64,000 bases of DNA from Peribacillus sp. FSL E2-0218. GTDB taxonomy: Bacteria > Bacillota > Bacilli > Bacillales > DSM-1321. This document shows, piece by piece, positions 7,742-16,978 of this stretch. The stretch is from the NCBI RefSeq assembly GCF_037992945.1, contig NZ_CP150304.1, forward strand, positions 685,501-749,500, read 5' to 3'. Below the pieces are notes generated by a model. The model was not told the origin of the DNA. It saw nothing but the letters and a program-made list of their open reading frames with translations, and did not search any database. The position numbers were made by a program, and so were the translations under genes. Position 1 is the first letter of the stretch, and every line of letters starts with the position of its first letter.

Positions 7742-8566
7742 ATGAAAAAAATATTATTTTTGGTGATGGCACTGCTGCTGACTGTTTTAGGAGCTTGCTC
7801 TTCGAAAGAAACAACGAGTACAGCAAAATCAAATGCAGGTGATACAGAAAATAAAAAAGTTCAGAAAATCATTGTAGGAACAGGCACGCAATTCCCGAAT
7901 ATTTGCTTTTTGGATAAGAACGGGAAGCTGACAGGATATGATGTCGAGTTGGTCCGCCAAATCGATGAAAAGCTCCCTGAATATGAATTTGAATTTAAAA
8001 CGATGGATTTTTCTAATCTTTTATTAAGTTTAGAGACGAATAAAATCGATTTCGTTGCTCATCAAATGGAAGTGAATGATGAACGAAAAGAGAAATTCCT
8101 CTTTAATAAGGAGCCATATAATGTCTTTCCCTTACAGGTTACCGTTCATAAGGACAACAATGATATTCATTCCATTAAAGATCTAAAAGGGAAAAAAGCG
8201 ATAGTGAGTGCAACGAGCAATTCAGCCGTATTTCTTGAAAAGTACAATAAAGAAAATAATGCCGGCATTGACATCATTTATTCAGGCCAAGGTGCCGATG
8301 ATACGAAGAATCAAATCAAAACGGGCCGGGCCGATGCCACCATCACGACACCATTTGCAGTCGACTTCTTGAATGAACAAGCAGATGCACAGCAAAAGGT
8401 CGTAGGTGAACCTCTCCTTAATTCAAAGGTATACTTTTTGCTAAGAAAGGATGAAACGCCTTTACAGAAGAGAATTGATGAAGCACTTGTGGAGCTGAAA
8501 AAGGAAGGGGCAGTGAGCGAACTTAGTAAAAAGTGGCTGGGTGCTGATTATTCAGTCGGATTTTAA
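7742..8566 (+). CDS. amino-acid ABC substrate-binding lipoprotein (TcyJ/TcyK-like)
   Basis: A 274-aa solute-binding protein of the polar amino-acid family, with a lipoprotein signal ending LGAC (Cys at about residue 19) and the family landmarks GYDVELVRQI, LLLSLETNKIDFVAHQMEVNDER and GxSATSNSA-like hinge. A frame opens at 7724, but ATG 7742, just after GGGGGAAATTGAG, gives the signal peptide. B. subtilis has two such proteins (TcyJ and TcyK) in this operon; here only one is present. Predicted ligands are cystine and S-alkyl or sulfonated cysteine derivatives. Confidence 0.85.
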   Translation: MKKILFLVMALLLTVLGACSSKETTSTAKSNAGDTENKKVQKIIVGTGTQFPNICFLDKNGKLTGYDVELVRQIDEKLPEYEFEFKTMDFSNLLLSLETNKIDFVAHQMEVNDERKEKFLFNKEPYNVFPLQVTVHKDNNDIHSIKDLKGKKAIVSATSNSAVFLEKYNKENNAGIDIIYSGQGADDTKNQIKTGRADATITTPFAVDFLNEQADAQQKVVGEPLLNSKVYFLLRKDETPLQKRIDEALVELKKEGAVSELSKKWLGADYSVGF

Positions 8567-8598
8567 TTAGATTGTCGTAAGCGCGGAGGTGCTAAAGC

Positions 8599-9306
8599 AT
8601 GGGGAAATCATTCGATCTTTCTTTAATAGTCGATTTCGTACCGACTTTAATCCATTATCTAGGGGTTACGTTACAGATCCTGGCAGCCTCGGTTTCATTA
8701 GGGATGATCCTTGGGATAGCGGCTGCCATCCTGAGGGTATTCCGTATCCCGGTATTGAATCAATTTGTCATATTGTATATTTCCTTCATTCGGGGAACTC
8801 CTATTTTAATCCAATTATTTCTAGTGTTTTATGGGCTTCCTGCCATCCTTTTATTCGTTAACATCGATATTTCAAGAATGGAGGCTCTGTATTTTGTCAT
8901 TATTACGTATGCACTGAGTAATGGGGCGCATTTTGCGGAGATTTTTCGAGGGGCGATAAAGGCTGTCGATCATGGGCAAACGGAAGCAGCCTATTCAGTG
9001 GGGATGAATAATAGCCAAAGTTTTTTTCGGATCGTGCTTCCACAGGCAATACGGATCGCTTTTCCCAATATCGCTAACGCCATCATCGGATCATTGAAGG
9101 ATACCTCTCTTGCCTTTACCATCGGTGTGATGGATATGATGGGGAGAGGGGAGACATTGATTGCTGCAACGGCACACGGTCTCGAAGTCTACCTCTCCTT
9201 ATCCATCATCTATTATGCAGTCGTGCTACTGTTCGAGAAAATATTTAGATGGTATGAAAATCGCATCAACCGGCATCAGGCAGTCCATGTGTCTGCTGCT
9301 GGATAA
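8599..9306 (+). CDS. tcyL: amino-acid ABC permease (TcyL-like)
   Basis: A 235-aa His/Glu-type permease with about five transmembrane helices. The family motif SFIRGTPILIQLFLVFYGLP lies near residues 62-81, and the EAA coupling loop (QTEAAYSVGMNNSQSFFRIVLPQA) near 123-146. It follows the binding protein closely and precedes a second permease, as TcyL and TcyM do in B. subtilis. The symbol is given by position and family; only a tree would separate it from other cystine permeases. Confidence 0.8.
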   Translation: MGKSFDLSLIVDFVPTLIHYLGVTLQILAASVSLGMILGIAAAILRVFRIPVLNQFVILYISFIRGTPILIQLFLVFYGLPAILLFVNIDISRMEALYFVIITYALSNGAHFAEIFRGAIKAVDHGQTEAAYSVGMNNSQSFFRIVLPQAIRIAFPNIANAIIGSLKDTSLAFTIGVMDMMGRGETLIAATAHGLEVYLSLSIIYYAVVLLFEKIFRWYENRINRHQAVHVSAAG

Positions 9307-9326
9307 CAAAAGGAGGAGGGAAGGTT

Positions 9327-10037
9327 TTGACGATTGATATTCTATTTATCTGGACTGCTTTCAAGGAGATTTTGAAGGCACTTCCCACTACGCTTTTCTT
9401 GACGATTATTCCTCTTTTTGCAGGTTTTCTAATCGGTCTCGCCGTTGCCTTGATCAGGATTTATAAAGTGAAATATTTAGCTGGAGTGGCGAATGGATAT
9501 GTTTCTTTCTTTAGAGGAACGCCGATCATCATGCACATCATGCTCATTTATTTCGGTTTTCCGCTATTGATCGATCTAATTTCCGCGAAATTCGATTGGG
9601 GCATTCAATCTAATTCCATCCCAATCAGTTTATTCGTCCTGACCGCCCTATCGTTGAGTGCGGGTGCTTATTTATCGGAAATATTCAGGTCCGGAATCAT
9701 CAGTGTCTCCACTGGACAAATGGAGGCAGCTTATTCCATAGGCATGAATACCTTTCAAGCGATGACACGCATCGTTTTGCCTCAGGCAATGGCCCAATCC
9801 ATTCCGAATTTCACGAATATTTTCATTGGATTCCTGCATACGTCATCGATCGCTTTCATTGTCTCCCAAAAGGAAATGACAGGTGCAGCCAATATAGTTG
9901 CATCCACCAATCTGAAATTTTTGGAGTCTTTCATCGCCGCTGGTTTGATTTACTGGGGTCTCACAATCATTGCGGAGGGACTTTCGTTTTTCATCGAGAA
10001 AAAAGCCACTGCCTATAATCGAGGAGGAGTACAATGA
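9327..10037 (+). CDS. tcyM: amino-acid ABC permease (TcyM-like)
   Basis: The second permease of the importer, 236 aa, with motif SFFRGTPIIMHIMLIYFGFP and an EAA loop (QMEAAYSIGMNTFQAMTRIVLPQA). The start is TTG at 9327, supported by an unusually strong AAAGGAGGAGGG immediately upstream. It overlaps the ATPase gene by an ATGA, so translation of permease and ATPase is coupled. It is expected to form a heterodimeric channel with the preceding permease. Confidence 0.8.
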   Translation: MTIDILFIWTAFKEILKALPTTLFLTIIPLFAGFLIGLAVALIRIYKVKYLAGVANGYVSFFRGTPIIMHIMLIYFGFPLLIDLISAKFDWGIQSNSIPISLFVLTALSLSAGAYLSEIFRSGIISVSTGQMEAAYSIGMNTFQAMTRIVLPQAMAQSIPNFTNIFIGFLHTSSIAFIVSQKEMTGAANIVASTNLKFLESFIAAGLIYWGLTIIAEGLSFFIEKKATAYNRGGVQ

Positions 10038-10804
10038 TTTATTTAAAAGATATAAAAAAATCATTTAACCGGCAGCCCGTCTTAAAAGGAATCAATTTGA
10101 AGGTAGGCAAGGGTGAAGTAGTGACCATCCTTGGACCTAGCGGATCTGGAAAAACGACCTTGCTTAGGTGCTTGAACTTTCTGGATAAACCAGATGAGGG
10201 CATTGTTCAAGTGGGAAATATACAGGTGAAGTCCACGAAGGCGACCAAAAGGGAAATCTTGTCCCTGAGGAGACAATCGGCGATGGTTTTTCAGCATTAT
10301 AATTTATTTGCTCATAAAACCGTTTTGGAAAACGTGATGGAAGGATTAATTGTTACAAAAAAATATAAGAAGGCGGATGCGAAACGAGAAAGCGAGCTTT
10401 TATTGGAGAAAGTAGGGTTGGGAGATAAGCATAACGATTTCCCTTCGCAATTGTCAGGCGGCCAACAGCAACGTGTGGGCATTGCCAGGGCCCTTGCTTT
10501 AAATCCGGAAGTCATCCTATTTGATGAGCCAACATCGGCACTTGACCCTGAACTCGTCGGAGAGGTTCTATCGGTGATAAAAACCATTGCCCAGGAAGGC
10601 ATCACGATGGTGATTGTAACCCATGAAATGAGTTTTGCCAAAGAGGTATCCGATCGAGTTCTCTTCATGGACGGCGGGATCATCGTGGAAGAAGGCTCTC
10701 CGCTTGAAATTTTCAATGCTCCCAAAGAAGAACGAACACGACAATTTTTAAACAGGATATCAAGGGATATTCCTATACCGTATTTAGAAGAAAAAGCTAA
10801 TTGA
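10034..10804 (+). CDS. tcyN: amino-acid ABC ATP-binding protein (TcyN-like)
   Basis: A 256-aa ABC ATPase: Walker A GPSGSGKT at about residues 34-41, Q-loop, signature LSGGQQQR near 138-145, Walker B VILFDEPTSALD near 158-169 and H-loop VTHE near 196. It is typical of polar amino-acid uptake ATPases, and B. subtilis TcyN occupies this place in the ytmI operon. The start overlaps the permease stop. Confidence 0.85.
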   Translation: MIYLKDIKKSFNRQPVLKGINLKVGKGEVVTILGPSGSGKTTLLRCLNFLDKPDEGIVQVGNIQVKSTKATKREILSLRRQSAMVFQHYNLFAHKTVLENVMEGLIVTKKYKKADAKRESELLLEKVGLGDKHNDFPSQLSGGQQQRVGIARALALNPEVILFDEPTSALDPELVGEVLSVIKTIAQEGITMVIVTHEMSFAKEVSDRVLFMDGGIIVEEGSPLEIFNAPKEERTRQFLNRISRDIPIPYLEEKAN

Positions 10805-10823
10805 AGGAAGGGGCCAAGGGGAG

Positions 10824-11333
10824 ATGACTAATCCAATTGTAGTCAATGAATTAATTGAAGAAGACAAAGAGAAGGTCCGCCGCTTATTGGTTGAAAGTTA
10901 TCAGCAGTATGAATTTGAATATTCGAACCCGGAGGCTTGGGATGGATATTTGAAGAATATTCAATCCTCCGTGGATAATCCACTTGTTGATAAGGTATTG
11001 GTTGCAAAGTGCCAACAGGATATCCTTGGTACATTACAGCTTTTTCAATCATCTGAAAAGGCATATGAAAAGCCTGAACTTGGAATTTCTTCACCAATCA
11101 TTCGGTTGCTGGCCGTTCATCCCCAATCAAGAGGGCGCGGTATCGCACAGGAATTATTAAAAGCTAGTGTACAGTATGCAAAATCGCAAGGGGCGTCCAG
11201 TTTGTACCTGCATTCTACCGACAAGATGCATAAAGCCATTAAATTATATGAATGGTTTGGCTTTAAACGGGATGAAACGAAGGAATTCCAAAATCATGAT
11301 ATTTTAGTGAAATGCTATCGCTTGGATTTATAA
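10824..11333 (+). CDS. GNAT N-acetyltransferase (YxeL/SnaB-like)
   Basis: A second acetyltransferase, 169 aa, with the acetyl-CoA loop QSRGRGIAQELL at about residues 98-109 and the downstream strand ASSLYLHSTDKM. It is close in size to B. subtilis YxeL (SnaB), which acetylates S-(2-succino)cysteine in the paralogous yxe operon. Its presence with the YtmI-like enzyme suggests the operon merges functions that B. subtilis keeps in two operons. It lies 19 bp after the ATPase gene. Confidence 0.75.
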   Translation: MTNPIVVNELIEEDKEKVRRLLVESYQQYEFEYSNPEAWDGYLKNIQSSVDNPLVDKVLVAKCQQDILGTLQLFQSSEKAYEKPELGISSPIIRLLAVHPQSRGRGIAQELLKASVQYAKSQGASSLYLHSTDKMHKAIKLYEWFGFKRDETKEFQNHDILVKCYRLDL

Positions 11334-11351
11334 AAGGAAGGAGGCGTCTGT

Positions 11352-12494
11352 ATGGGGCGAGAGTTGGAAAGCCGTTTAATAGCGATACGGCGTCATTTAC
11401 ATCAACATCCCGAGTTATCGAATGAAGAATTCGAAACGACAAAGTCGATTCGAAAGTGGCTTGGGGAAGAGGCTATAGAAATCCGGCAGACAGGATTGAA
11501 AACAGGTGTTTTCGCAGATATAAAGGGTGGGAAACCCGGACCGACGATAGCGATAAGGGCGGATATCGATGCGCTCCCGATCGAGGAGCAAACCGGTCTT
11601 CCATTTGCTTCAAAAGTAAAAGGAGTGATGCATGCCTGCGGGCACGACTTCCATACCGCAGCTGTCATTGGCGCTGCTTACCTGTTGAAAGAATATCAAC
11701 CGGAGCTGAGCGGAACCGTGCGCTTGCTTTTTCAACCAGCAGAAGAGTTGGGCGGCGGTGCTGCTTACGTGATAAAAGACGGCCAAATCGACAATGTCGC
11801 GGCCATAATCGGACTGCATAATAAACCGGATTTACCTGTCGGGACCATAGGGATAAAAGAAGGAGCGCTAATGGCGGCAGTGGACCGTTTTCAAATTGTG
11901 CTTCAAGGCAAGGGCAGTCATGCGGCGATCCCTCAAAGTGGAAATGATCCGATAGCAGCGGGAGCCCAGCTTATTACCGCCCTGCAAACTATCGTCAGCA
12001 GAAATGTATCTCCGCTGGAAAGTGCGGTGGTGAGCGTGACGAGGATAACAGGTGGAAGCACATGGAATGTAATTCCGGGTGAGGTCACACTTGAAGGAAC
12101 GATCCGGACTTTTGAGTCGGCAATACGGGAGGAAGTAAAGCAGAAATTTCATTCGATCGTAAATAATATCGCGGCCGCTTTTTCACAGGAGGCTGTGATT
12201 GACTGGTTTCCAGGGCCACCTGCGCTTCATAACCATCCAGCTATTACAGAGATGGCACGCAGTTCCGCTTTGGGGCAATCATTAGGTGTAATCGATCCAG
12301 AACCTTCAATGGCTGGGGAGGATTTCGCTTACTATCTTCAACATATTCCCGGTACTTTTGCCTTTTTTGGTACGAACGGAAACGAAGACTGGCATCACCC
12401 AGCCTTTACGGTTGATGAAAAAGCGATAATGAAAGCCGCCTATTTTTTATCTGAAAGTGCCAAGGATTTATTGTGTAAACATGGAGAGTGGTGA
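11352..12494 (+). CDS. M20-family amidohydrolase / N-acetyl-cysteine deacylase (YxeP/SndB-like)
   Basis: A 380-aa metal-dependent amidohydrolase of the carboxypeptidase Ss1/HipO group. Metal-site motifs are visible: HPELSNEEFET near the N-terminus, RADIDALPI, HACGHDFHTA near residues 92-101, PAEELGGGA, and HNKPDLPVGT. B. subtilis YxeP (SndB) has exactly this length and removes the acetyl group after C-S cleavage, releasing cysteine. Last gene of the operon, 18 bp after the acetyltransferase, with GGAAGGAGGC before ATG 11352. The next gene is convergent. Confidence 0.85.
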   Translation: MGRELESRLIAIRRHLHQHPELSNEEFETTKSIRKWLGEEAIEIRQTGLKTGVFADIKGGKPGPTIAIRADIDALPIEEQTGLPFASKVKGVMHACGHDFHTAAVIGAAYLLKEYQPELSGTVRLLFQPAEELGGGAAYVIKDGQIDNVAAIIGLHNKPDLPVGTIGIKEGALMAAVDRFQIVLQGKGSHAAIPQSGNDPIAAGAQLITALQTIVSRNVSPLESAVVSVTRITGGSTWNVIPGEVTLEGTIRTFESAIREEVKQKFHSIVNNIAAAFSQEAVIDWFPGPPALHNHPAITEMARSSALGQSLGVIDPEPSMAGEDFAYYLQHIPGTFAFFGTNGNEDWHHPAFTVDEKAIMKAAYFLSESAKDLLCKHGEW

Positions 12495-12682
12495 AGGCAG
12501 GATTTGCCGAGCACATTTGGGGAAAGGCTTTGTACGTTGGATTGAAGATTCTATAAGGTGAGGGCAAAGAAATGAGAGACAAGGAGGACCCCTGTCTCTG
12601 ACATTCTTTCTTCTTATTGGCATACATAACTTTTACTAGAATGAGAAGGGACATTTCAGCAGCTGCATCATTTTTAAAACGA

Positions 12683-13468
12683 TTACCCTTTTCCTGCTTG
12701 GAATCCGGGATATTTGGTCATTCCGCCATCAGCGTATAAGGTCATGCCCGTTACGTAGCTTGATTCAGCTGAGGCTAGCCAAGCAGCACAAGCGGCAATC
12801 TGTTCCGGTTTTCCGATATATCCCATTGGAATTAAGTCGATGACCTCTTGTTTAGCTTTTGGATCATTGAACTTCTCGGCATTGATGGGTGTATCGATGG
12901 CGCCAGGGGATATGTTATTGATGCGAATCCCTTTAGGGGCGTATTCAAGTGCAAGGGTTTCCGTCATCATCTTCACTCCGCCTTTACTTGCTGCATAGTG
13001 GACAAAATGAGGCCAAGGGATCCGATCATGAACGGAGGACATGTTAATGATACTCCCTTTAATGTCATGATCCAGCATATAGCTGATCGCTTCCCTGCTT
13101 GCCAGGAACATCCCGGTTAGATTTACATCAATGACCTTTTGCCAATCTTCAAGTGTCAATTTTTCACTTGGCACTTCATTTTCAATACCGGCATTGTTGA
13201 TCATGATGTCGATTGTCCCGAACGTATCGACCGCAAATGAAAGCAGTTCCTTAACATCCGCTTCCTTCGAAACGTCGCCTTGGATCGCTGCCGCTTTGCC
13301 GCCCGCTGCTTCGATCGTTTGGATGATATCCTTATGATCGTCATTTTCAGTGTGATAGTTCAAGACTACATGTGCCTTTTCCTTACCGAACCTCTCGGCC
13401 ATGGCTTTTCCTAGCCCTTTTGCCGCCCCGGTGATGACGACGACTTTTTTCTCTAAATCTTTATACAT
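12683..13468 (-). CDS. gdh: glucose 1-dehydrogenase, SDR family
   Basis: A 261-aa short-chain dehydrogenase that closely follows the pattern of Bacillus glucose dehydrogenase: cofactor loop TGAAKGLG at about residues 14-21, NNAG near 90, catalytic Ser in MSSVHDRIPWP, YAASKGG (Tyr158 and Lys162 region), and the terminal ADGGMTKYPGFQAGKG typical of GlcDH. It oxidises beta-D-glucose to gluconolactone with NAD(P). It is 18 bp downstream of the glucose permease gene, the glcU-gdh operon of Bacillus that is expressed in the forespore in B. subtilis. The start ATG follows AAGGAGTGATATAAC. Confidence 0.93.
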   Translation of the reverse strand: MYKDLEKKVVVITGAAKGLGKAMAERFGKEKAHVVLNYHTENDDHKDIIQTIEAAGGKAAAIQGDVSKEADVKELLSFAVDTFGTIDIMINNAGIENEVPSEKLTLEDWQKVIDVNLTGMFLASREAISYMLDHDIKGSIINMSSVHDRIPWPHFVHYAASKGGVKMMTETLALEYAPKGIRINNISPGAIDTPINAEKFNDPKAKQEVIDLIPMGYIGKPEQIAACAAWLASAESSYVTGMTLYADGGMTKYPGFQAGKG

Positions 13469-13486
13469 GTTATATCACTCCTTGAA

Positions 13487-14338
13487 TCATTCTTTTGTAA
13501 AGCCGATCATGACGCCGCCAGCAATGACGAGTACACATCCAATGATGACGAAGGTCATTTGCTTTTTCGATTTTTTCTCCCCTAAGAGAAAGATGCCGCC
13601 TAAAGTGGAAATGACGATTCCCATTTGGGAAAAGGAGAAGGCAATGGCGACACCAACCTTTGGATTAGCCAGCAGAAGGCCGATGTTACCGACTGCCCAC
13701 ATCAGTCCTGTCAGGATATTTCTTCCGGCATATTTATTGAACGGTTTATGCTTGAGGGAAAGCAGCAGGGCAGCTAGGAACATGCCGATTGCTTGCGGCA
13801 GGATCGCAGACCATCCGTCCACTTCATTCCACCTGACCACGATGACATATGTAACATAACCAGCCGTTGAAATGGCAAGATAAAATAGCCCTTTTTTCAT
13901 GCTTCCTTGTTTTTTTTCAGCACCGTCACCATAACTTGTCAGCAAGACACCGGTAATCAAGCAGATGATGGCAATGATGCCGATGATGATTGTAAGTTTG
14001 TCATTCCATTCCCTGAAAATGATCACGGCGAAAAATGTATTTCCTAAAATTTGCAGCCCCGTCGAAATGGGAACGGTTTTAGAAACCCCAATTTCTTTGA
14101 CACTATTAAACTGAAATAACTGACCGAACGCCCACCCTATTCCGGATATGATGCCGACGATCCACACCAGACTGCTCCATTCCGGGGGATTGATGAAGGA
14201 CATCACGATGGCGAACAGTAATGAACCGACTGTAATGCCGAGTGTTTGATTATAAGAACTGCCTCCAAGTTTTTCGGAAACAAGCACCAAACTGCCCCAT
14301 GTCAAAGCGGGGAGAAGTGCCAAGAGAATACCTTCCAC
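13487..14338 (-). CDS. glcU: glucose uptake protein GlcU
   Basis: A 10-TM GRP/DMT-type sugar permease. The open frame reaches TTG 14347, but AGGAG abuts that codon. GTG 14338 lies 9 nt from AGGAG and gives a 283-aa protein, close to B. subtilis GlcU (about 287 aa). N-terminal LALLPALTWGSLVLVSEKLGG and the internal GQLFQFNSVKEIGVSKTVPI are typical of the family. It feeds glucose to the dehydrogenase encoded downstream. A TGAATA about 110 bp upstream resembles a sigma-G -35, but the matching -10 is poor. Confidence 0.88.
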   Translation of the reverse strand: MEGILLALLPALTWGSLVLVSEKLGGSSYNQTLGITVGSLLFAIVMSFINPPEWSSLVWIVGIISGIGWAFGQLFQFNSVKEIGVSKTVPISTGLQILGNTFFAVIIFREWNDKLTIIIGIIAIICLITGVLLTSYGDGAEKKQGSMKKGLFYLAISTAGYVTYVIVVRWNEVDGWSAILPQAIGMFLAALLLSLKHKPFNKYAGRNILTGLMWAVGNIGLLLANPKVGVAIAFSFSQMGIVISTLGGIFLLGEKKSKKQMTFVIIGCVLVIAGGVMIGFTKE

Positions 14339-14565
14339 GAATTTCAACTCCTAAATTGGAAAACCCTTTTTTAAATGAATAGTAAATACTTAGATAGCAA
14401 GCTATTGATTTATATTACGTTCCCTTTACACGGGAAAGAAAACATGGTATTCATTTACCAATTTGAAATCATCCCTCTTTCACTTGGATAGGTTATCAAG
14501 GTGTAAACAATGAAATTGTGCGTGATTTATGGTACTTTTAACTTAAAAAAGATAGGAGCAATAAG

Positions 14566-15129
14566 ATGACGACATTGAATGAATGGTTTGAGAAGGGAAT
14601 CCCAGCAGAAGAATTTGTTTCTTCCATGAAGGTCCATAAAGAAAGCTTGCAGTCGATCCTTGAGAACTTTGCCATTTCTGCGGAAGATCAGGATCTTTTT
14701 GATGAATGGAAAGCGAAAGATCTTCGGGCCATTGTCCTTACTGAAGACTGGTGCGGAGACGCGATGATGAATATACCGATCCTGTTGAATATTGCTGAAG
14801 CTGCAAATATCGAAACGCGCATGGTTCTACGAGATGAAAATCTTGAACTGATGGATGAATACTTAACGAATGGCACAGCGCGTTCCATTCCCATCTTTAT
14901 ATTCATCGATAAGCATGGCGAGGAAAGAGCTGTATGGGGACCTCGTGCACCTAAAGTGCAGGACTATGTCATGGAGCTGCGTTCCGTATTGCCAGCCAAG
15001 GATGATGAACGATTTGAGGCCGAGCAAAAAGAAGTCTTTAAAAAGATCACAAAGGCGTTTTCCGAGGATAGGAACCTTTGGTTTGAAGTTTACGGCAGCA
15101 TCAAGGAGACATTGGGGAAAATTGATTGA
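14566..15129 (+). CDS. thioredoxin-fold family protein with WCGD site
   Basis: A 187-aa member of a Firmicute thioredoxin-like family. The strand IVLTEDWCGDAMMNIP at about residues 57-72 holds WCGD, a single cysteine instead of CxxC, and RSIPIFIFID near 108-117 supplies the cis-Pro loop. Classic dithiol exchange is therefore not expected; a monothiol or peroxiredoxin-like role is possible. The start at 14566 is set by TAGGAGC. Monocistronic, with a shared terminator downstream. Confidence 0.75.
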   Translation: MTTLNEWFEKGIPAEEFVSSMKVHKESLQSILENFAISAEDQDLFDEWKAKDLRAIVLTEDWCGDAMMNIPILLNIAEAANIETRMVLRDENLELMDEYLTNGTARSIPIFIFIDKHGEERAVWGPRAPKVQDYVMELRSVLPAKDDERFEAEQKEVFKKITKAFSEDRNLWFEVYGSIKETLGKID

Positions 15130-15302
15130 ATTCTCGCAGTAACGGGAATTTCAGGCTGCAGGCAAACTCGATAGTCATTGAGGATGTCTACTGCTTTTTG
15201 CGAAATTCAACCGTTAAATTCCCCTCCACTAGCCTTAAAACTTTAACAAACCTCCATTTTTACGCAAGGCATCATCCCTGCTTTAAACGTAATGAAAAAT
15301 CC

Positions 15303-15340
15303 AAAAAGGCTTCGGAATGAAATCATTCCGAAGCCTTTTT
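15303..15340. terminator. bidirectional intrinsic terminator
   Basis: An AAAAAGGCTTCGGAATG arm pairs with its complement at 15324-15340, giving A-rich and T-rich flanks on both sides. It serves the thioredoxin-like gene on + and glpT on -. Confidence 0.85.
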
Positions 15341-15435
15341 GTCTGGCTTGCGCCGGTGCTTCCAATGACGTTCTTACTGTCATCCCATCATGGTAACGGG
15401 GATGATAGGGCTATCGTACCTGACAGCACCTTACC

Positions 15436-16797
15436 TTACCCTTTTACTACTTCCTGTCCGCGAACATTCCATGTAATCGCAAATACGACTACTGCAAGAA
15501 CACAAGAAATTGTGATTAATGTAAAGCCTGCGTTCCAACCTGCAAAGTCCACTACATATCCCATCATGGCATTCGCTGCCACTGACCCACCTAAATATCC
15601 AAACAAGCCAGTCAATCCTGCGGCTGTACCGGCAGCTTTTTTAGGAACTAGATCAAGTGCTTGTAGACCTATTAACATGACCGGTCCATAAATTAAGAAG
15701 CCAATCGCAATCAAGGAAATGATATCGACCATTGGGTTTCCTGCGGGATTAAACCAGTAAACCAGGACAGCGATTAATACTCCCAGCATAAAGACAACCC
15801 CCGCCGGTCCACGACGACCTTTAAAAACTTTATCCGATATATATCCGCATAATAAAGTTCCGGGGATGCCAGCCCATTCGTACAAGAAATAAGCCATACT
15901 CGATTTATCCATATTAAAGCCTTTTTCTTCGCTCAAATAGGTCGGTGCCCAATCAAGTACACCATAACGGACGAAATATACAAAGATATTTGCAATGGCG
16001 ATTGCCCAGACCCATTTGTTATTCAATACATATTTGAATAGAATCTCTTTTGTTGTCAATTCCGTTTCAAACAACTTTTTCGTTTTATTAGGATAATCAT
16101 TGCGATATTCTTCAATAGGTGGTAAACCAACTGATTGGGGTGTATCACGTATTAAGAGAAATGAAATGAATGCAATTACAATAGCTACTAATGCAGGGAG
16201 TATAAAAATTCCTTCATAGCCAGCATAGGAAGAGCCCATTGATGTAGCAAAGATGGAGACACCTGCAATGGCCAATGGTGCCATTAAGCCGCCGCCCACG
16301 TTATGGGCAACATTCCATATTGCTGTTTTTCCCCCTCTTTCACTTACACTATACCAGTGAACAAGTACTCGGCCAGATGGGGGCCATCCCATTCCTTGAA
16401 ACCATCCATTAATGAATAACATGATGAACATGATTGCAACCGATGATGTAAAGAAAGGGACGAATCCCATAAGGAGACTTACGATTCCGGCTAGAATCAA
16501 GCCTGCTGGCAAGAAATACCTTGCATTACTTCGATCTGAGACGGTTCCCATTACAAACTTACTTATCCCGTATGAAATGGAAATGGCAGACAACGCTAGT
16601 CCCAGCTGTCCAGTTGTAAATCCTTCTTCCTTTAAATAGGGCATGGCCATGGAAAAGTTTTTCCGAATTAAATAATACGCTGCATAACCAATGAAGATCC
16701 CGATGAAAACTTGTAACCTGAGTTTTTTATATTCAGAGTCAATTTTTTCCTCAGGTAATCTTTGAACTGGTGGGGCAGGCTTAAACATTTTGAACAT
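15436..16797 (-). CDS. glpT: glycerol-3-phosphate transporter GlpT
   Basis: A 453-aa MFS organophosphate:phosphate antiporter with 12 predicted TM helices. Family hallmarks are YAAYYLIRKNFSMAMPYL near residues 36-53, GMGWPPSGRVLVHWYS near 140-155 and WNVAHNVGGG. A longer frame runs back to 16962, but that codon lies inside the promoter; ATG 16797 has AAGGAGG at the correct distance. It imports glycerol-3-phosphate (or fosfomycin) in exchange for phosphate. The leader carries a terminator and the promoter a cre site, consistent with GlpP antitermination and CcpA repression as known for B. subtilis glp genes. No glpQ follows. Confidence 0.93.
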   Translation of the reverse strand: MFKMFKPAPPVQRLPEEKIDSEYKKLRLQVFIGIFIGYAAYYLIRKNFSMAMPYLKEEGFTTGQLGLALSAISISYGISKFVMGTVSDRSNARYFLPAGLILAGIVSLLMGFVPFFTSSVAIMFIMLFINGWFQGMGWPPSGRVLVHWYSVSERGGKTAIWNVAHNVGGGLMAPLAIAGVSIFATSMGSSYAGYEGIFILPALVAIVIAFISFLLIRDTPQSVGLPPIEEYRNDYPNKTKKLFETELTTKEILFKYVLNNKWVWAIAIANIFVYFVRYGVLDWAPTYLSEEKGFNMDKSSMAYFLYEWAGIPGTLLCGYISDKVFKGRRGPAGVVFMLGVLIAVLVYWFNPAGNPMVDIISLIAIGFLIYGPVMLIGLQALDLVPKKAAGTAAGLTGLFGYLGGSVAANAMMGYVVDFAGWNAGFTLITISCVLAVVVFAITWNVRGQEVVKG

Positions 16798-16850
16798 TTC
16801 AATCCTCCTTAATGAATTTAAGTTATGAACGTGGTTAAGAAACGGCGATA

Positions 16851-16914
16851 AAACAAAAAAACCCATACCAAAATAGCGTACCTTCATATTGACAGGTCCT
16901 ATTAAAGCATGGGT
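16851..16914 (-). promoter_or_regulatory. glpT leader terminator (antitermination control)
   Basis: On the minus strand ACCCATGC (plus 16907-16914) pairs with GTATGGGT (plus 16861-16868) through one G-U pair, and the stem is followed by a long T-run (plus 16851-16860). It lies between the promoter and the ribosome site. B. subtilis glp leaders have such terminators, read through when GlpP binds the leader RNA with glycerol-3-phosphate. Confidence 0.65.
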
Positions 16915-16949
16915 CTCCAGATCTCCACCATCATTAACTTGTACAGAAA

Positions 16950-16978
16950 ATAATACCTGCATATAAAAGTGTTGTCAA
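16950..16978 (-). promoter_or_regulatory. sigma-A promoter of glpT
   Basis: On the minus strand, consensus TTGACA (plus 16973-16978) and TATTAT (plus 16950-16955) are separated by exactly 17 nt. Transcription would start near 16942, giving a leader of about 145 nt. Confidence 0.8.

Noticed and set aside
11456..11821. Long frame inside the M20 amidohydrolase gene on the same strand
   Set aside because: It is a shadow frame. The real gene has the metal-site motifs and continuous homology pattern.
12571..12600. Hairpin GAGAGAC/GTCTCTG between the amidohydrolase and gdh genes
   Set aside because: The stem is short and lacks an adjacent T-run, so it is not called as a terminator although one is expected here.
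14380..14470. Possible sigma-G promoter before glcU-gdh (TGAATA on the minus strand)
   Set aside because: The -10 at 17-nt spacing (TGTAAAG) is far from the CATACTA-type consensus, so only the -35 half is supported.
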